Both the position numbers and the translations under genes were made by a program. Below, in pieces: positions 32,982 to 46,768 of a DNA stretch of 64,000 bases. The stretch spans positions 496,289 through 560,288 of the forward strand of contig NW_008707526.1 in the NCBI RefSeq assembly GCF_000327385.1, given 5' to 3'. The notes under the pieces are model-generated. The model saw nothing but the letters and a program-made list of their open reading frames with translations, had not been told where the DNA came from and did not search any database. How positions within the stretch are numbered: position 1 is the stretch's first letter; each line of letters starts with the position of its first letter. This DNA comes from Lottia gigantea. Its lineage: Eukaryota > Mollusca > Gastropoda > Lottiidae.

Positions 32982-35900
32982 TGGATAATATTCATTAGGA
33001 TTCCTCTATAGGTCATGTGATAACCTGTGATTTTGTACCAATAGTTATCGTCCTGGGTTGACTCATCCATTCATGCTTATTTCATATTTGTGGTGATTTT
33101 TATCATAATTGTTCTATAGGTGTATCTGATACTGATTCAATGAATTTCAACAGTAAATAGCTCCTGGAAAAAAAATGAATGAAATTACACCCTCTACTTT
33201 CTGATGGGATATTACTATAAGGAGATAAGCAACACTATGCTGTGTACATTGCAATACTGTGAAATGAGATAAATTTAGCCAAAATAGCAGCGGTTGGATG
33301 AATAAACTTAGAAAAATAGTTTAAAATAAATTCTTGCCTGTTGCTTGTAATTGTTAGTGATGACAATTTATGATCCAATACAGTTAATGAAGGTGTGAGC
33401 TTATTCACACTTGTCAAATCAATCTGAATCTGAAGCTGGTGAACCTGGTCTGCTGGTAGTACTCGGCTGATGATCACTGTGTAACTAATGAAGGGTTTAT
33501 ATTTAACCTTGAAGTTAAACACTGTGTATGTGAGATGGCTGATATCTTTTTATCAGATTATGTCAAAGACATATGTATTCATTTCTTATACTGGTAAACT
33601 TAGTCACCAACTGACTTCCCTTTGATTACAGATTTTTTGATAAACAGTTAAAGTTCGTTAGATTTCTGTGCAACCTGACATTTCTTAAGATATAATAAGT
33701 GGTATTGCACTCCTGATTTGCTTGAATACCTTTGTCCAATATTATACTTAATATATTTTACAGCATCTAATATGAGCTTACACCATGTACAACCACAATT
33801 TAATATCTACATGTATATTATGGCATAATTTAGAGTTTCTACTTTGAAATTTAACCACCTGCAAGTTTCTGTACCACCTTGTTTTTTGAAATTTTTTATA
33901 TTTGACATTTAAATTGAAGGAATAATCTCTATTCAGTATAATAACCTATAATATTTATATCAATATCATTCAGGAAACTTACTAATATAATGATATTTTC
34001 ATGACAATAGACATCAATGATTGCATCAAGACCTGTTGATCTGATTTTATTTGCCATGCATGTCCGATTGAAACTTCAAGATGTACCAATTAAATAGTGA
34101 AATTAGCCATTTTTTGGAGAATCTTCATTATTTGCTGATATTCTACTACTTGTCTGGCAAAAAATATTAAAGTCAACATCCCTGCATACTCACCATGACA
34201 ATTTCATTAGAATATAATAACTAGATCTGATATTTATACACTTTTGAAGTATTTCTAGGTCATCGCTAGGTAATATGCATGTGCAAAGTCTAAAGTGTCC
34301 TAGATTTCAGTTATGAAGATGGAAATATAAATTAATATGTTTTGTATATAATTGTTAAGTTTGAAATACATATCATCATTTTATACATTCTCTTATAAAA
34401 AAGCATTTTAACTGATTCACTTACTGCAATATGCTAAATAACTAGGAAATGTCTCTCTAGTCTGTCCTTTCCCTGAATGAAATCTCAACATATCTAGCTT
34501 GCCTTAAATAGTCAAACAAGAATATCTGCTTTCCATTATCCACAAATATAAGCTAATCTGGTTTTCTTGGAATTACCATGTATTATATTTCAAGTTGTTC
34601 ATTGTTTCAGCAAAATTCAACTGACTAGACATTCAACAGCCCTGTTTTACATTGAGAGGTCTATTCCATTAATACTGATTATTCTAACATTATTTTAACA
34701 TGTATTTATTCAGCTCTTCATTATTCCTCAAAATGATCTGCAATTATGAGTTACAATTATTAGGTTGATGGCATCTATTTTGTTTTCATCTACTTTCATT
34801 TAAAAACTGGGTGTGAAAATATTAAAGTCTTATAATCTGTTTCACATGCAGATTGTCTACAAATAAAATCTGATGCATAAGATTTTGAGTGTCACTGTTC
34901 ACAATCACACCAAAGAAACTTTATTGAATGATATAAGCTAAAGTTCAATTCATAAATAAAGGTTTGAATTGAACCAGTACCAGTTGGAAATATCATAATG
35001 CATTAATAAACTTCACTCTAATTGAAATTGTTTCTTTAAAATATATGTATTCTATGTAACTTTAAAAGTATTTATTTATATGGAGAATAGCATTGCTTGG
35101 GCATCATTTTAAATTATTATTATTATTATTATTATGCATGAGAAACTATGTTCTAGATCTAATGTTATAAATGCATTAAATATATTTAAATAATTAAAAT
35201 TGAGTTTGTAGTATATTATCAATGCTTTTGTTCAAGTGAAGAGTCAAATTTCAGCTATGCTATCATCAATGTCATCAATTCTGCAGCATCCTATTCTGTA
35301 GTATCCAAAAGTTGATTACAGAGTCTAAACTCAAGGTCCCAAATGGCATGAAAAATTGATAAAAGATAAAACACTGTGTCTCTGTATATATAAACAGTGT
35401 TCAGTTATCCCTTTACGAGGGAGTTGTCTTTTTAAAGTGATCCAGTGAGTAAAATAAAGCAGAGAGGACTGTTAGTTTATAATGTCTCTTTAGTAAAGAG
35501 TCTTTTGTATACTACACGTAAACTACTATAGCCATTGGCACTCAGTTCAATGATTAGACCACATACATTTTTTTTTAGAATCAAGACTCAAAGGGAGGGA
35601 CACATTCAAATGATATCATTGAGATCAGGCAATTGTCTATAAAAATGATGAAAGCCACACAAATTCATAAGTTTCACAAACAAGCATTCATACACATTTC
35701 AAAATTCAAACAAAACTTTAACTGCGTTTGAAAGAAAATCAGATCAACCCCTGTGTAAGAGCGTACAGTGTAGTGCAGTACCGTATGTTAATGGTAGAGC
35801 CTTCAGTTTGGCTCCTGTATAGACCTTTTTAACTAGCATCATCGTCAAAGATTCGCCCTTTTACAGTTGTCTATACCTTGAGTTTATGAAAATGTCGATG

Positions 35901-36639
35901 GTCATAAAAAATAAAGCAAGTTCATTCTGGAAGGTAGGTTATCTAAACTTATACTGTTTAAAGTCAAAGAATAAAAACAAGAAGTTGATGGCAGCATTGG
36001 CAGATTCCAAACACAATAGGCCTAATCAAAAAATTATATTGTTATTATGATTAGGATGCCATTATCATAGCCATAATTGAATGACCTGAAAATATTATAC
36101 AACACAAAATCAAAATAATAAATATAATATCACTGAAATAACAGTCAATAACGAATAGCACTTAAAGCGAGATTCAGACAGACTGTGACAGTGGCACTAA
36201 GAGAGAAACAAAAAAACTGATCTTTGTCATGTCATGTCAAATGCCAAAAGTGATCAATCTCATCATTATCATCGACATCAAATGATCAATGATCAAGCAA
36301 GTGTGGCAAATGCCTCCTTGTTATCACAATTATAACAACAATTTTGACGCATCATAATGGTGTCTCTAACATCAATATAGATGTAGAGAGATCGAAATAT
36401 AGCCGAGACAATCGACATTGTTTGTGCAGACATCTCACCATTTAACTTTCCTCATCATGTCATGACATCAGAAACATCAACAAATCCATGACGACCTTGA
36501 CCTCATAACAACATCACATGGTCGTTTTTTAATTAAATAAAATTATTTTTTGATAAATATTGCCACGAGTTGTATTTAATTGTAAAATGAAATGCTGGTA
36601 TGGCTTTTGATTTAAATTCATTTACGATTTAGGAAATAT
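32982..36639 (+). other. ORP 3' UTR and ORP-WAC intergenic region
   Basis: No coding sequence recognised. The ORP 3' UTR must start here. AATAAA hexamers at about 34955 and 35453 are possible cleavage signals, but nothing in the sequence chooses between them. An (ATT)n microsatellite lies at 35113-35135. Open frames at 32840-33070 and 33235-33522 (-) have no recognisable content. Confidence 0.55.
35113..35135. repeat. (ATT)n microsatellite
   Basis: About seven perfect ATT units in the ORP-WAC intergenic DNA. Confidence 0.9.
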
Positions 36640-36781
36640 TTCCGAAAATTTTACGTCAGAGCCCGGATGTAAAATGGCGTCAAACAAGTCTAATGCAGAC
36701 AAGTGAAGTCCCTTGAAAAGCCGAATATCCCTGTTATATGCTTCCTTTGCATAGCGTGACCACTATATTTTATAAGCATTA
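36640..36781 (+). promoter_or_regulatory. WAC: Probable WAC core promoter and 5' UTR
   Basis: Just upstream of the WAC start the composition turns GC- and CpG-richer. TTACGTCA (36651-36658) matches a CRE/ATF-type site. AAAATGGCG (36671-36679) matches the YY1-type element often found just downstream of TATA-less start sites. No TATA box is evident. This fits a housekeeping promoter about 100-130 bp ahead of the coding start. The exact transcription start cannot be seen. Confidence 0.55.
36674..36706 (+). promoter_or_regulatory. Short upstream ORF in the WAC 5' leader (MASNKSNADK)
   Basis: ATG at 36674, inside the AAAATGGCG element, opens a 10-codon frame, MASNKSNADK, ending TGA at 36704-36706, 75 bp before the WAC ATG. 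If transcription starts upstream, this uORF could reduce WAC translation. If the YY1-type element marks the start site, the uORF may be too close to the cap to matter. Confidence 0.4.
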
Positions 36782-39700
36782 ATGGTAATGCATGCAAGGA
36801 AACAACCAAGGCTCAATGATGGGTAAAGATCTCTTCAAATTATCATCAAACGTCCAGGCTGTCAATTGAAGTTTGCACTCCGCCATCTTTGTTGTCAAAA
36901 TTTTGAGTTTACTCTCAAAGTATTTTCGACTAATTCGACTATTTTCATATAATACGATGGATGAGATATAAAATAATAATGTTTTTCTTTTTATTTCAGG
37001 TATGCTGACAGAAAAGATGTCTCCCATCTGCATCAGGTAATTATCAGTGATATGAAGGGCTTTGACAAAATCTGAAAGGGAGGGGCATTTGTTTCTATAA
37101 ATTCTCATATTTTCTGAAAGAAATGCCCTGATTTTCGATATCACTAAGACTAAAATATCAAAATCACATTATTTGACATGAGCTGAAGTTGTACCTGATA
37201 TGAACTCAAATTGATTTGCAGTAGTCTGCACGCTCGTCACTCATAGAATTATTTTGCTAAGTCGGTGCTTTTTACATACCAGATTAAGAGTGTACAAGAC
37301 TACAAGAGGTTTAGGGGTTTGTGTGTTGTCTTAGGAAAGATAGGCATGACTAACTTTTTTGGTATTTTTGAAACTTGTTCCATGAAGTCTTTTTGACAAA
37401 GGCATGAGTAGCATGCTCTCAACAGTTCATTGTTTATTGAGTATGGAAAGATTAGTTTTGCATGTAATAGTGCTGATATGTGACATGCATTCTTATAGAA
37501 ATAGGTGAAGGAAAGGAACAAGATTTGTGTAGCCATATATTCGTATAAGCCTTACTTGCTTCTTTAGTAGTCTAGGGTATATTCCTGTCAAAGATCAGTA
37601 GAGTTCATATATTAAAATTGTCAAATTCCTCTTGTCGAAGTTTTGACTTTAGGAAAGAGACCTAGATTCATGAGTTGAAGTCAGTTCAAAATTCATCAAG
37701 ATCAATGACTTCTGACAGGTTGCTTAGAGCTTTAGAATTTGACGTCATTGCTTTGATTAGTTTGAATGGTAGTTGTGGGTTCAAATCTTGGTTGGCATGT
37801 CATCTTTTCTCATTTTCTAGTCGATCCAGCTGTTAATAGGTAGGCTACAGATAATTTCGGAAATATCAATGCCAAGATGTTGCTGGGGTGGTAGTTTTCT
37901 TTACATAAGTAATGTGTAAGAGAAGGACAACAATTAAACTCAATTTCAGATGTTAAAAATTAGAACCTGTCTGGTGTTAAGGTGATTTTCAATTAACAAG
38001 CTTTAACCTAAAGAAAACTGGATGCAGTTTAACCCATTGGTTTGAAATGAGTTGAAATTTTGATTAATTAATAATTGTCATTCTCTAATATCTTGATGAT
38101 GCAAGGAAGTTGTTGAATCAAGTCAGCCCTCTAGTTATTTGGCTGTTGGGAGTTAATAGTGTTTATAGACTGTTGTTGGTGAATGAGTTTGATGGTCACA
38201 AATGTGTATGTATTCTAATCAATTCAATGAATAGTTGTTGGATTTTGAGACTTTTGTGTTTTTTGGACTTGATGGATGCCAAATGACATTAAAGTTTCTG
38301 ATAGTCAAATTACTAAAGCAAGTAATTGGAAGTAATGAAAAATATATATTTTTTCAGAACATGCAGTACCAATCGAAAGGATACAGTCGATCATCAACGT
38401 ATGACCGATATGAGGAGGATACCTCAGACAGACTACGACCAGCAGACGACGGTAGCCCTGATAGCAGGCGTAGTAGTCCCAGATATTACAACAAGTCCTC
38501 TTATAATGATAGATATAAAGAGAAGAGAAAAAGTGAGATTTTTAATAGCTTTTATTGATGGCGCTGAGACACTTTTGGTTCATTTCTAAGCTTTCATCAT
38601 TGATTTGATCAATATTTATTCTTATGAAAGGATTATTTCTTAGAGTCTTTATTCATTGTTAGTTAAATCTTCTAAGCCTTTATTATTGTTTTTGTTGATG
38701 TATTCTTAAACTTAAATGATATTGTGGATTTCATTCATATCTAGGATAATGTATCTTATTTAGTTGTTATTCAATTTAAATAACTGTTTGAAAGCACTTG
38801 TAATAAAAAACCCAAGTACTAACAATCAGAAAATGTTACGTAATGACAGTAGTAATATGTCACAATATGAGTGTCTGTACTTATTGTGATCATTTATTTT
38901 TCCAGCACCTTATGAGAAAAAGGGAAATTCGCTTATGTCAGTTGCTGCCAGTATACGAAGTGGAAACGGATCTTATCACACCCGCGATAGACTGCAACCC
39001 TCAAAATATGTCTCATCATCTAGTACCTACAGGGACACGCGGGAAACAAGTCGTGAACCCAATAGAGAGTACAATCGTGATAGAGAGAGGGATACCAGTC
39101 GTGAATATAATCGTGATTCCAGAGAACCTGTTCGTGATACCAATAGAGAATCAAGACAATCAGAACCCAAAGAAAAAGATCATAAAACAGAGGTATACAT
39201 TATAAATTATTTGTTCTGTATATCCCTCTCACACCCAGAAAATTATCTGATGCCATTATCAGTGAATGTCTAGTGTCATTTCTTTACTGCCATGGAACTG
39301 ATTTATTTAAATCATCATTAATGTTGTCCAAATAATATAGAATCCTGATCTATCATATCAATATCTGATTTTTAAAATTGTTCAAACGTTCACTTATTAG
39401 GAAGAATATATTTATTTATAAGAGAGTATGCTATCTATTACATTGTCATGATTAAATAGTTTCAATGTGAGAAATATAATATTCATTTCTATATCTGTAA
39501 TATGATAACTGCCTTGTAGTACTGATATAATGACCTTCAAGAAGGTGACAGTGAACAGGGCAACATTCTTATTTATTAAATTTGTAAGCTTACTCTGTTT
39601 AAAATATATTTCTCAGGTTCAGAAAACAGCAATACGAGTATGTGGAGATTGGTCAGAACATATTAGTTCTTCAGGAAAACGTTACTTCTACCATTGCAAA

Positions 39701-42700
39701 ACAGAAGTATCACAGTGGGAGAGACCAAAGGAATGGATTGATAGGTATGTAGAGCTTCAAACTTGTATAATATCAACCTCACACAGCTGTGTTTTAACTC
39801 TGAAGCAAATAATGTGCTCTTCCTACATGATCTATCTTTTATCATTTAGATATTTAGATACTATAGGACAGAGGTATTGATAGAGAATTATATTTGAATC
39901 TAGTTCATGAAACTTGACTTTCTTATTTGTTATTAATGCATTGAAAAATTTGGTTAAACTGAACTGTGTTAGCTAATAAAGACGAAATCCATGTCCATAA
40001 TAAAAATTCTGATTACACACGACTGTTTTGTCTAATCTATTAAGTTAATGTATTATTTATGAATTTCTTTCCAGTCCAAAAACTCCTGAAAGTACAAGAT
40101 CAAAGGATGGTCGTGGTCCTGTCAAGTCATACCCTTCATCGGCAAGATGTAAGTTTAGTCTTCTATTTCTTTAATGCAATACATAAATAATGTCACTCGA
40201 CACTCACTCAGTGTGGAAAGCAAGGAGCTAAATTGAAATAGCAGGGCAAAACCAGTTAGGATGAAATGACTATCTGAATGAATTCAAGGTCTTTGATATT
40301 AATGTGTTCTATCAGCTGTTAATTAGTCAATTTAAGAAAGGATGTTTGTCAAGCGTATGTTGAATGAACTATGTTATATTTTCAGCTGTTGATGACAGAT
40401 CGAAACATTCCGGTGAAACAAGATACGACAAGACAAGATCATCAAGTAGTGGTAACACAGACTCATATAAAACAACCCCTGACGTTATTTTTGTTGATAA
40501 ATATAAGGATAATACAAACACTGTGCCACATACTTATCACAGGAGTAATTCCTCATCTTCAGACCATTATTATAAAGATTCTTATTCTGACTCCACCAGA
40601 AAAAATAGTTCCCACCCGTACGCCATGGTCGATCCTGCACGCGTAAGGAATCGTCATGACAGTGATAGTAGACTTACTCCATTAAGTCACGGACACAAAA
40701 ATAACCGTAAGTATATATATAGTCAATGGAAGTAGTAATTGTAGTGTTATCAATTCTGTTTAATCCGATTCTCTGTGTTTAATAAGGCTTATTATTATCC
40801 ATACCAGGTAAGACCAAATTTATCATGTGTTAAAACTTACCTTTTCAGGACATTTTTACTTTCAAAAGATTTCAGATTTTTCTCTGTGGAACATACTGGG
40901 GTATAGATTAAATTGAATCTCCAATTTTACACAGTAATGTGCTTCAGTATGTTGTAAACTCGATTGGCAATATGGTCTTTCCACGTCTTTGGTTAAAGAT
41001 TACATTAACATACTATACATTTACACTCCAACACACCAGACATGTCTTTTTACAACACTACTTTCCAGTACATGCCCATTGACTGTAAAAACGACAATTT
41101 GATATTGAGAATCCTGAAAATAAGTTCTACATGTCCCACTTCAGTAGGGATGCAGGCTGAAAATAGGTCAGTTGTCTGAAGATCTAATTGCATGAAACTC
41201 AGAGTAGCAACATGTTTTTTTTTTAGGCCCTAATTTAATATTTCGCTCTACAATTGAATTATTGAGCACTATTGTAACACTGGTATTTCTATATAGCTCT
41301 ACAATTGATGTATTGAGCACTATTTTAACACTGGTATTTCTATATTGCTCTACAGTTGATGTATTGAGCACTATTGTAACACTGGTATTTCTATATAGCT
41401 CTACAATTGATGTATTGAGCACTATTTTAACACTGGTATTTCTATATAGCTCTACAATTGATGTATTGAGCACTATTTTAACACTGGTATTTCTATATCA
41501 CTCTACAACTGATGTATTGAGCACTATAATAACAGTGGTATTTCTATATCGCTCTACAATTGATGTATTGAGAACTATTTTAACAGTGGTATTTCTATAT
41601 CGCTCTACAATTGATGTATTGAGCACTATTTTAACAGTGGTATTTCTATATCACTCTGCAACTGATGTATTGAGCACTATTTTAACAGTGGTATTTCTAT
41701 ATCACTCTGCAACTGATGTATTGAGCACTATAATAACAGTGAAAATGTTTCATTATTGTTATGATTGATAATATTTGCTGAAGGTATGTATAGATCCATG
41801 ATTACAAATTGGGCCACTGAATCACTGGGATCTGCTGGAAAACGACAGTATCTGATATTTCTAATCAGCTGTCAAGAGATTTGGGACCTATCTTGTAGAA
41901 ACTATTTTTGGAATGGTGCTGTTGATGGCCTTCCTGGACGTTATTTACCTTCAAGGCTCTGTCTGCCATGCTTGAATTTCACAGTTGGCCCTTTTTTTTT
42001 GCAAGGACTTGACGACTGGCCTTTAGCCAGTTTTTTTATTTCTGGTGATTCAGTAGATAGGTTTACAAGATGGCCCGGCCTTGTACTAGAACAATAATGA
42101 CACTACAGTTATGTCTATTATTCAGAACATGTTAGTGGCAAACGTTTGTTTTAATCCAATTGAAATATCCCATTTAGCACTTAGAACTTTTCAGTCAACA
42201 CTAGTAGCTAAATAGAAGATTTACTTTTAATGTGGATGAAACTTGATGTGCTTACACATTGGTTGAGATATCTTTAGATAAGTACAAATAGGGCTGGGCA
42301 TTGTTTATTCAAAAGGATAAATGAAGTACTGAGCTTATATGACAATAAGGGTAAATATTGCAGTTGGTTTTTGAAACAAATGTCATGAAGGGTTTTAAAG
42401 ATATTGCCTTTGAATCAGTGAAAAATCAGCTGGATTTTTCATCTGGTTTAGTGTGTTATTGAGATCTTGGAAATGTTCACAATTTGAAGATTAAAGGCTA
42501 TTGAGTTATTGCTATTGGATGAGATTTAGTTGAAATTGTTTCAATGAACAGCATCAGCTTGTGATCTTGACTTGTTATAAGAAGTTCCTAAAAATTGCTA
42601 TATATATAAAGTTTAAAATAGAACAAAAAATTTATCCAAGGCAGGCCTTATTTCATTAGTTTATCTTTAGTTAAAACCCATGTGTCTAGAACAACTGGTT

Positions 42701-45700
42701 GAATTAGACTGCTAGATGTCATTCTCAACTTTTTAGTTAATTCTCTTACTTCTTAGCTTTCTTTTTGATAAAAGTTGTTAAAATGGACACATTATTCTCT
42801 TTTAAAACAGTCCTGGGACCAAGTCAAGAGCACACTGTCAACCTCATACATTTTACACTTGACAGATTCTCAAACTAAAAACAAATTGAATGATGTATTA
42901 TATGTGGAATAATGTACATGCCTGAATTCTCCTTTATGCCATGTATTCAGACTCGAGACTGTTATTTAGGGCTGGGTATCGAGTACCATATTAATATTGA
43001 TTATCAACATGCTATCGATCAATAAACGATTAATAATCAAAATATTTTAAGTGAAAAATCTTCTAAATACTTAATGAGAATCATGTCTAAATTTTTAATT
43101 CCATGGGTTATTGTTGTGTTATAGAAGTTTATTCTTGGTTTGATCAGTTATTATCGTTTACAGGTACAGTGGAGAAAATATAACATTCACATTTAATTGA
43201 TTCATTATAGTGACGATAATCGATTATTACAATTATTTTACCTAGCCCTACTGCTATCTCTTGCAATTCAATTTAAAAGACAAGGAATTGATATATATTT
43301 CTTACTTCAGCTATTACCATTAATTTAGTAAATGTAAAGTTAATTTACTAATTGCTCCGACTGAGAGATGACATTTGTAATTCATTTACTATTTTACCAG
43401 ACAAATCTATGTGCATTAATCGCGTTTTCATCCTTGGTTATTTGACAGTAAACTTCAAAGACTGCACCCACGCCTCGCTTCCACACGGGCTGGAATTTCC
43501 TCTTCAGTTTTGTTTTTGGCTCTCTACTTTATGTCAAGATAATTGTTACCAGTATCTAATATCATAAGTACCGGGTATTAGATTTCTGTGAAATTATGCT
43601 ATCTTACCATGATACAGGGCATCATCTCTTTGACATAAGTTCAAAAATAGTACATACCTGGTGGTTCTTTTGTATTGCATTGTGGTCAGATGTATTTTTT
43701 ATTGTATTGTGTTTGTATTAATATTCGAATGATACTCATATCCTATGTTATGTGAATTATTGATTATTATTAATGCTATTAAGATAACATCTACAATGAG
43801 AGTTATTTCCCTAGACTTAAAACAATTTAAGTTTCATTGTCCTGGAACAATCTGATAAAAATGGATGGCTGGTCATCATTATCACCACAACAAAACAAAG
43901 CGTCCAGATCTGCATTTTAAATCAGATTAATCTAATGAAACACTAACTAGGGAAATGCCCAAATATATATCTTATTTAGAAAATCTTATTTAATCATTAA
44001 TTAGTGCTTGTAGATTTGGTTTCTGTTTAAGTCTCAAGATTTGTAATATTGATATGTTTTAGATTCGAGTCATGAAGATATGGAAATATCTCCTGGTAAT
44101 ACGCCAACGGTAACGAAAACGCCAACGTCAAGTAGTGGGTACTATCCTACTACGTCACGTCTAGCACCGTTAACTGGTGGAATACAGTCAAACAATATTA
44201 TACCTCACACTACCAATACAACCAGCCTTTCTATGTCTACAACTCAACCTAAACAAGACAACATCAAAGAAATAGGTACATTATCAATATAATCTGTATG
44301 GTCTAATTTATTTCTGGACTGTCATTGTTTCTCCACATTTTTCTGGGGTTTTCTAGTTTTATGATTATTATATGGCTTATAATTGAATACCGGTAATTCA
44401 AATTTTCTATCAGATGTCTGTGGTTTTATAGAAATGCTTTAACCATATGTAATTACTTGCTAAAAAGAAGCTTTTAATATTTACCCATCAATAGAAATTC
44501 TCTTTACATGGTGACAAAGTATTTCATCTCTGTGGTAAATAGTATGAAATGGATGCAATTAATTAATGTATTTAATTTATATGATAATTAATCTGTTTTA
44601 TGTTTCAGCTTTACAAACTTTACAAAAGTTACAAGCTGCTCTCAATTTACAAATAGAATGGACACAAAACAGTAAGTTTGTATTTTGATTTATATATCGC
44701 GCTTTCTGAATTGTCTTGACCTGTTATTGCATGATGTTATTGCACTGTACTAGCCTAATAGAATTACCAACTATATGTTGCTATTTGAGGCACATTTGAG
44801 ATTTCAGCCAGCAGGCTTCAGGCCTTATCAACTTCTGACATGAGTGTACCATTTTTCAATGTAAAATCCCAAACAAATTTCCATTGTAAGTCTTTTCGAA
44901 ACCTAGGCCAGATGTCGATTTTGAGTTTGTAGTGTTTATGTATATATGTGCATTTAAAAAATTTGAAATGTTTTTTTTTCTACAGTGACTCAGAATGGTC
45001 CAAGTCAAAAAGATGAATTGAGAGTGAGTCCAAACACACACCCTGATCTATCTCAACAACAGTTATTACAGTTAGCATCTTTACAGTCTTCTACTAGTGG
45101 TGCTGGTACTCCCCTTCCTCTCACCATCACTACAACACCTAGTATCAGTACACCACTAGTTAATACTGATCATCAGAATGGTGCTGGTGGTGCCAGTCCA
45201 ATGTCTGAACTCTCAGAACATGGTTCCTGGTAAGTATTGTTCACAGGATGTGATTGAAAGTTCAAATTGTTCAATGTCTGATGTTCTGGATGAAGTCATG
45301 ATTTCTATAAAGGTCTAGAAGTTGTCTGGGTTAATAGATGTTATTAATATGAATGTTTGAATGTTGACTAGTGATGTGATATTGATGATATCTGCTTGTA
45401 AGATTGTTAATAACAGCCTTAATGTGAGGACTATCTTAATTTCAAAATTGCTGAATTTGCATTGAAAATTAGAATATGATTCTGAACTATGTATTGCTGA
45501 AATTTTAATTATTGCATGTGTCTGAAATTAAAGTCATTCAGCTGGTAACGTAAACTTAAATGATGCATAATTGCTAAGGTACTCAATGGGCTATCTTTGT
45601 AGTCTTGGAATTTTTGACTTATTCTTCAGAAAACTGTTAACAAACTTTTTAAATTTCAGTCACAGCCCTGCCAATAGTACGACTAGTTCTCAGAACGCCC

Positions 45701-46768
45701 CTGTCAACACCAGCGCCTTATCGGGGGCTGGGTTCAGTAAAAAGGATCAGTCAGCTGAACTCCAATCAACATTTAGTAATTATTATAATGAAAAATTAAT
45801 TGGTCATGTGATGGGTTGGCAAGCTGATCTAGCTGAGAGAGAGGTAAGTGGCCAGTTTGAAGATCAATTCCTTGTATTGTTGACAGTGTAAATCTATTGT
45901 TGAAAGGATGGTAAACTGCAGTATAGTTGAATGAATAATATCAGTATGGGGACTATCTGAAGAAGATTCAGAGGTGACAATTCATTCGTGAAGTTTTGTC
46001 CAGTTTTCTGAAAGATAAAAAACATATCGTCCCTCTTTTCATCAAATAAATATTTTACAGGCAAAGAGATACTGGCAAGAAGCTCTAACTGTTGGAAGTC
46101 ACCATTGTAGTCAGATATCAGTAGAATTGACCAAGGCCAGATCTTTAGTTAGAGTGGCTGAGATAGAATCTACTTTACATGAACAAAGGTAGGCATTTTA
46201 ATAAGTAAAATGATCTTTTAAACATACTTGTGTCTAATCTAAAGCAAAGTTAAACACTACACCAATGTTAAAACAGTCTCAGCACAGCTCATTGTCTCAG
46301 ATTGTGATTGAATTATCAGATTTATCAGAGATTCTTGAGAGTTAAAACATAAAAAAAAATTGTACGAATTCTTCAAGACTCCTCCAAGAGAAGTACCATC
46401 AGGTGTTTTTAAAAGAGTCATGATATACAATCAATAAGCTTACAATTTAATTTCAGTTGAAAACTTAGATATATATCATTTGATTGTGTGTGTAATGATA
46501 CACTTGTAAATTACCAGACAAGCACCAAAAACAAACATGATTTACTGGAAATATTTTCTTAATATTTTGCAAAAGTTCACATGCTCAAATAGAACTATTT
46601 TAGATATCAATTGACATAACATAGCATATTTTATTGTGAATTTATTGCCATTTAATAGCAGAATATTTAATATTTGATATTTATATTTATTTCAGAATAT
46701 TGTTTCTAGATAAACAGATAGCTGAGATAGAGAATTTAAAACCTCCGTCATCTTTATTACCATCCTGA
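36782..46768 (+). CDS. WAC: WW domain-containing adaptor with coiled coil (WAC)
   Basis: WAC is a nuclear adaptor. It brings the RNF20/RNF40 ligase to RNA polymerase II for histone H2B monoubiquitination and also has reported roles in mTORC1 regulation and autophagy. Exons: 36782-36822, 37000-37036, 38358-38532, 38906-39192, 39617-39744, 40075-40148, 40386-40706, 44063-44275, 44609-44671, 44986-45229, 45660-45843, 46061-46188, 46696-46768. All phases agree; 1968 nt, 655 aa (human WAC is about 647). The N-terminus [20 protein letters not shown] matches human [20 protein letters not shown] and fixes both the start and the two tiny first exons. Order: Arg/Ser-rich N-terminal region with RD/RE repeats (about 120-180), WW domain (192-217), low-complexity Ser/Thr/Pro middle, an [15 protein letters not shown] helix, and the conserved C-terminal coiled coil ending [8 protein letters not shown]-like ([19 protein letters not shown]). 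No disabling change seen. AATAAA follows 254 bp after the stop. Confidence 0.96.
39650..39727 (+). other. WAC: WW domain of WAC
   Basis: Residues 192-217 read [26 protein letters not shown]: both signature tryptophans (W192, W214), the aromatic triplet YFY, and the closing P217. Human WAC has [31 protein letters not shown] at the same place. The whole domain lies within one exon. It binds Pro-rich partners, including the polymerase II machinery. Confidence 0.97.
41246..41745. repeat. 51-bp minisatellite in WAC intron 7
   Basis: About ten units of TCTACAATTGATGTATTGAG, CACTATTTTAACACTGGTAT and TTCTATATAGC. The unit is a multiple of three, so frames stay open on both strands (41262-41768 + and 41168-41473 -). 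They encode only the repeat. Right-hand units differ by GCAACTG for ACAATTG and ACAGTGG for ACACTGG. Confidence 0.95.
45772..46765 (+). other. WAC: C-terminal coiled-coil module of WAC (exons 11-13)
   Basis: Residues 566-655. [20 protein letters not shown] aligns with human [40 protein letters not shown] then [19 protein letters not shown] aligns with [37 protein letters not shown]. This region mediates the RNF20/40 contact in the human protein. It is the best-conserved part outside the WW domain. Confidence 0.95.

Noticed and set aside
36779-37144. 121-codon minus-strand frame over WAC exons 1-2
   Set aside because: No family signature and antisense to recognised coding exons. Only its internal YY1-type ATG is kept as a finding.
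38843-39205. Alternative 120-codon frame overlapping WAC exon 4
   Set aside because: Out of phase with the WAC chain. The frame reading [18 protein letters not shown] joins exons 3 and 5 correctly.
41262-41768. 168-codon frame with [10 protein letters not shown]-type repeats, looking like a membrane protein
   Set aside because: It is the 51-bp array in WAC intron 7. The hydrophobic look follows from its A/T content, and the other strand is open too.
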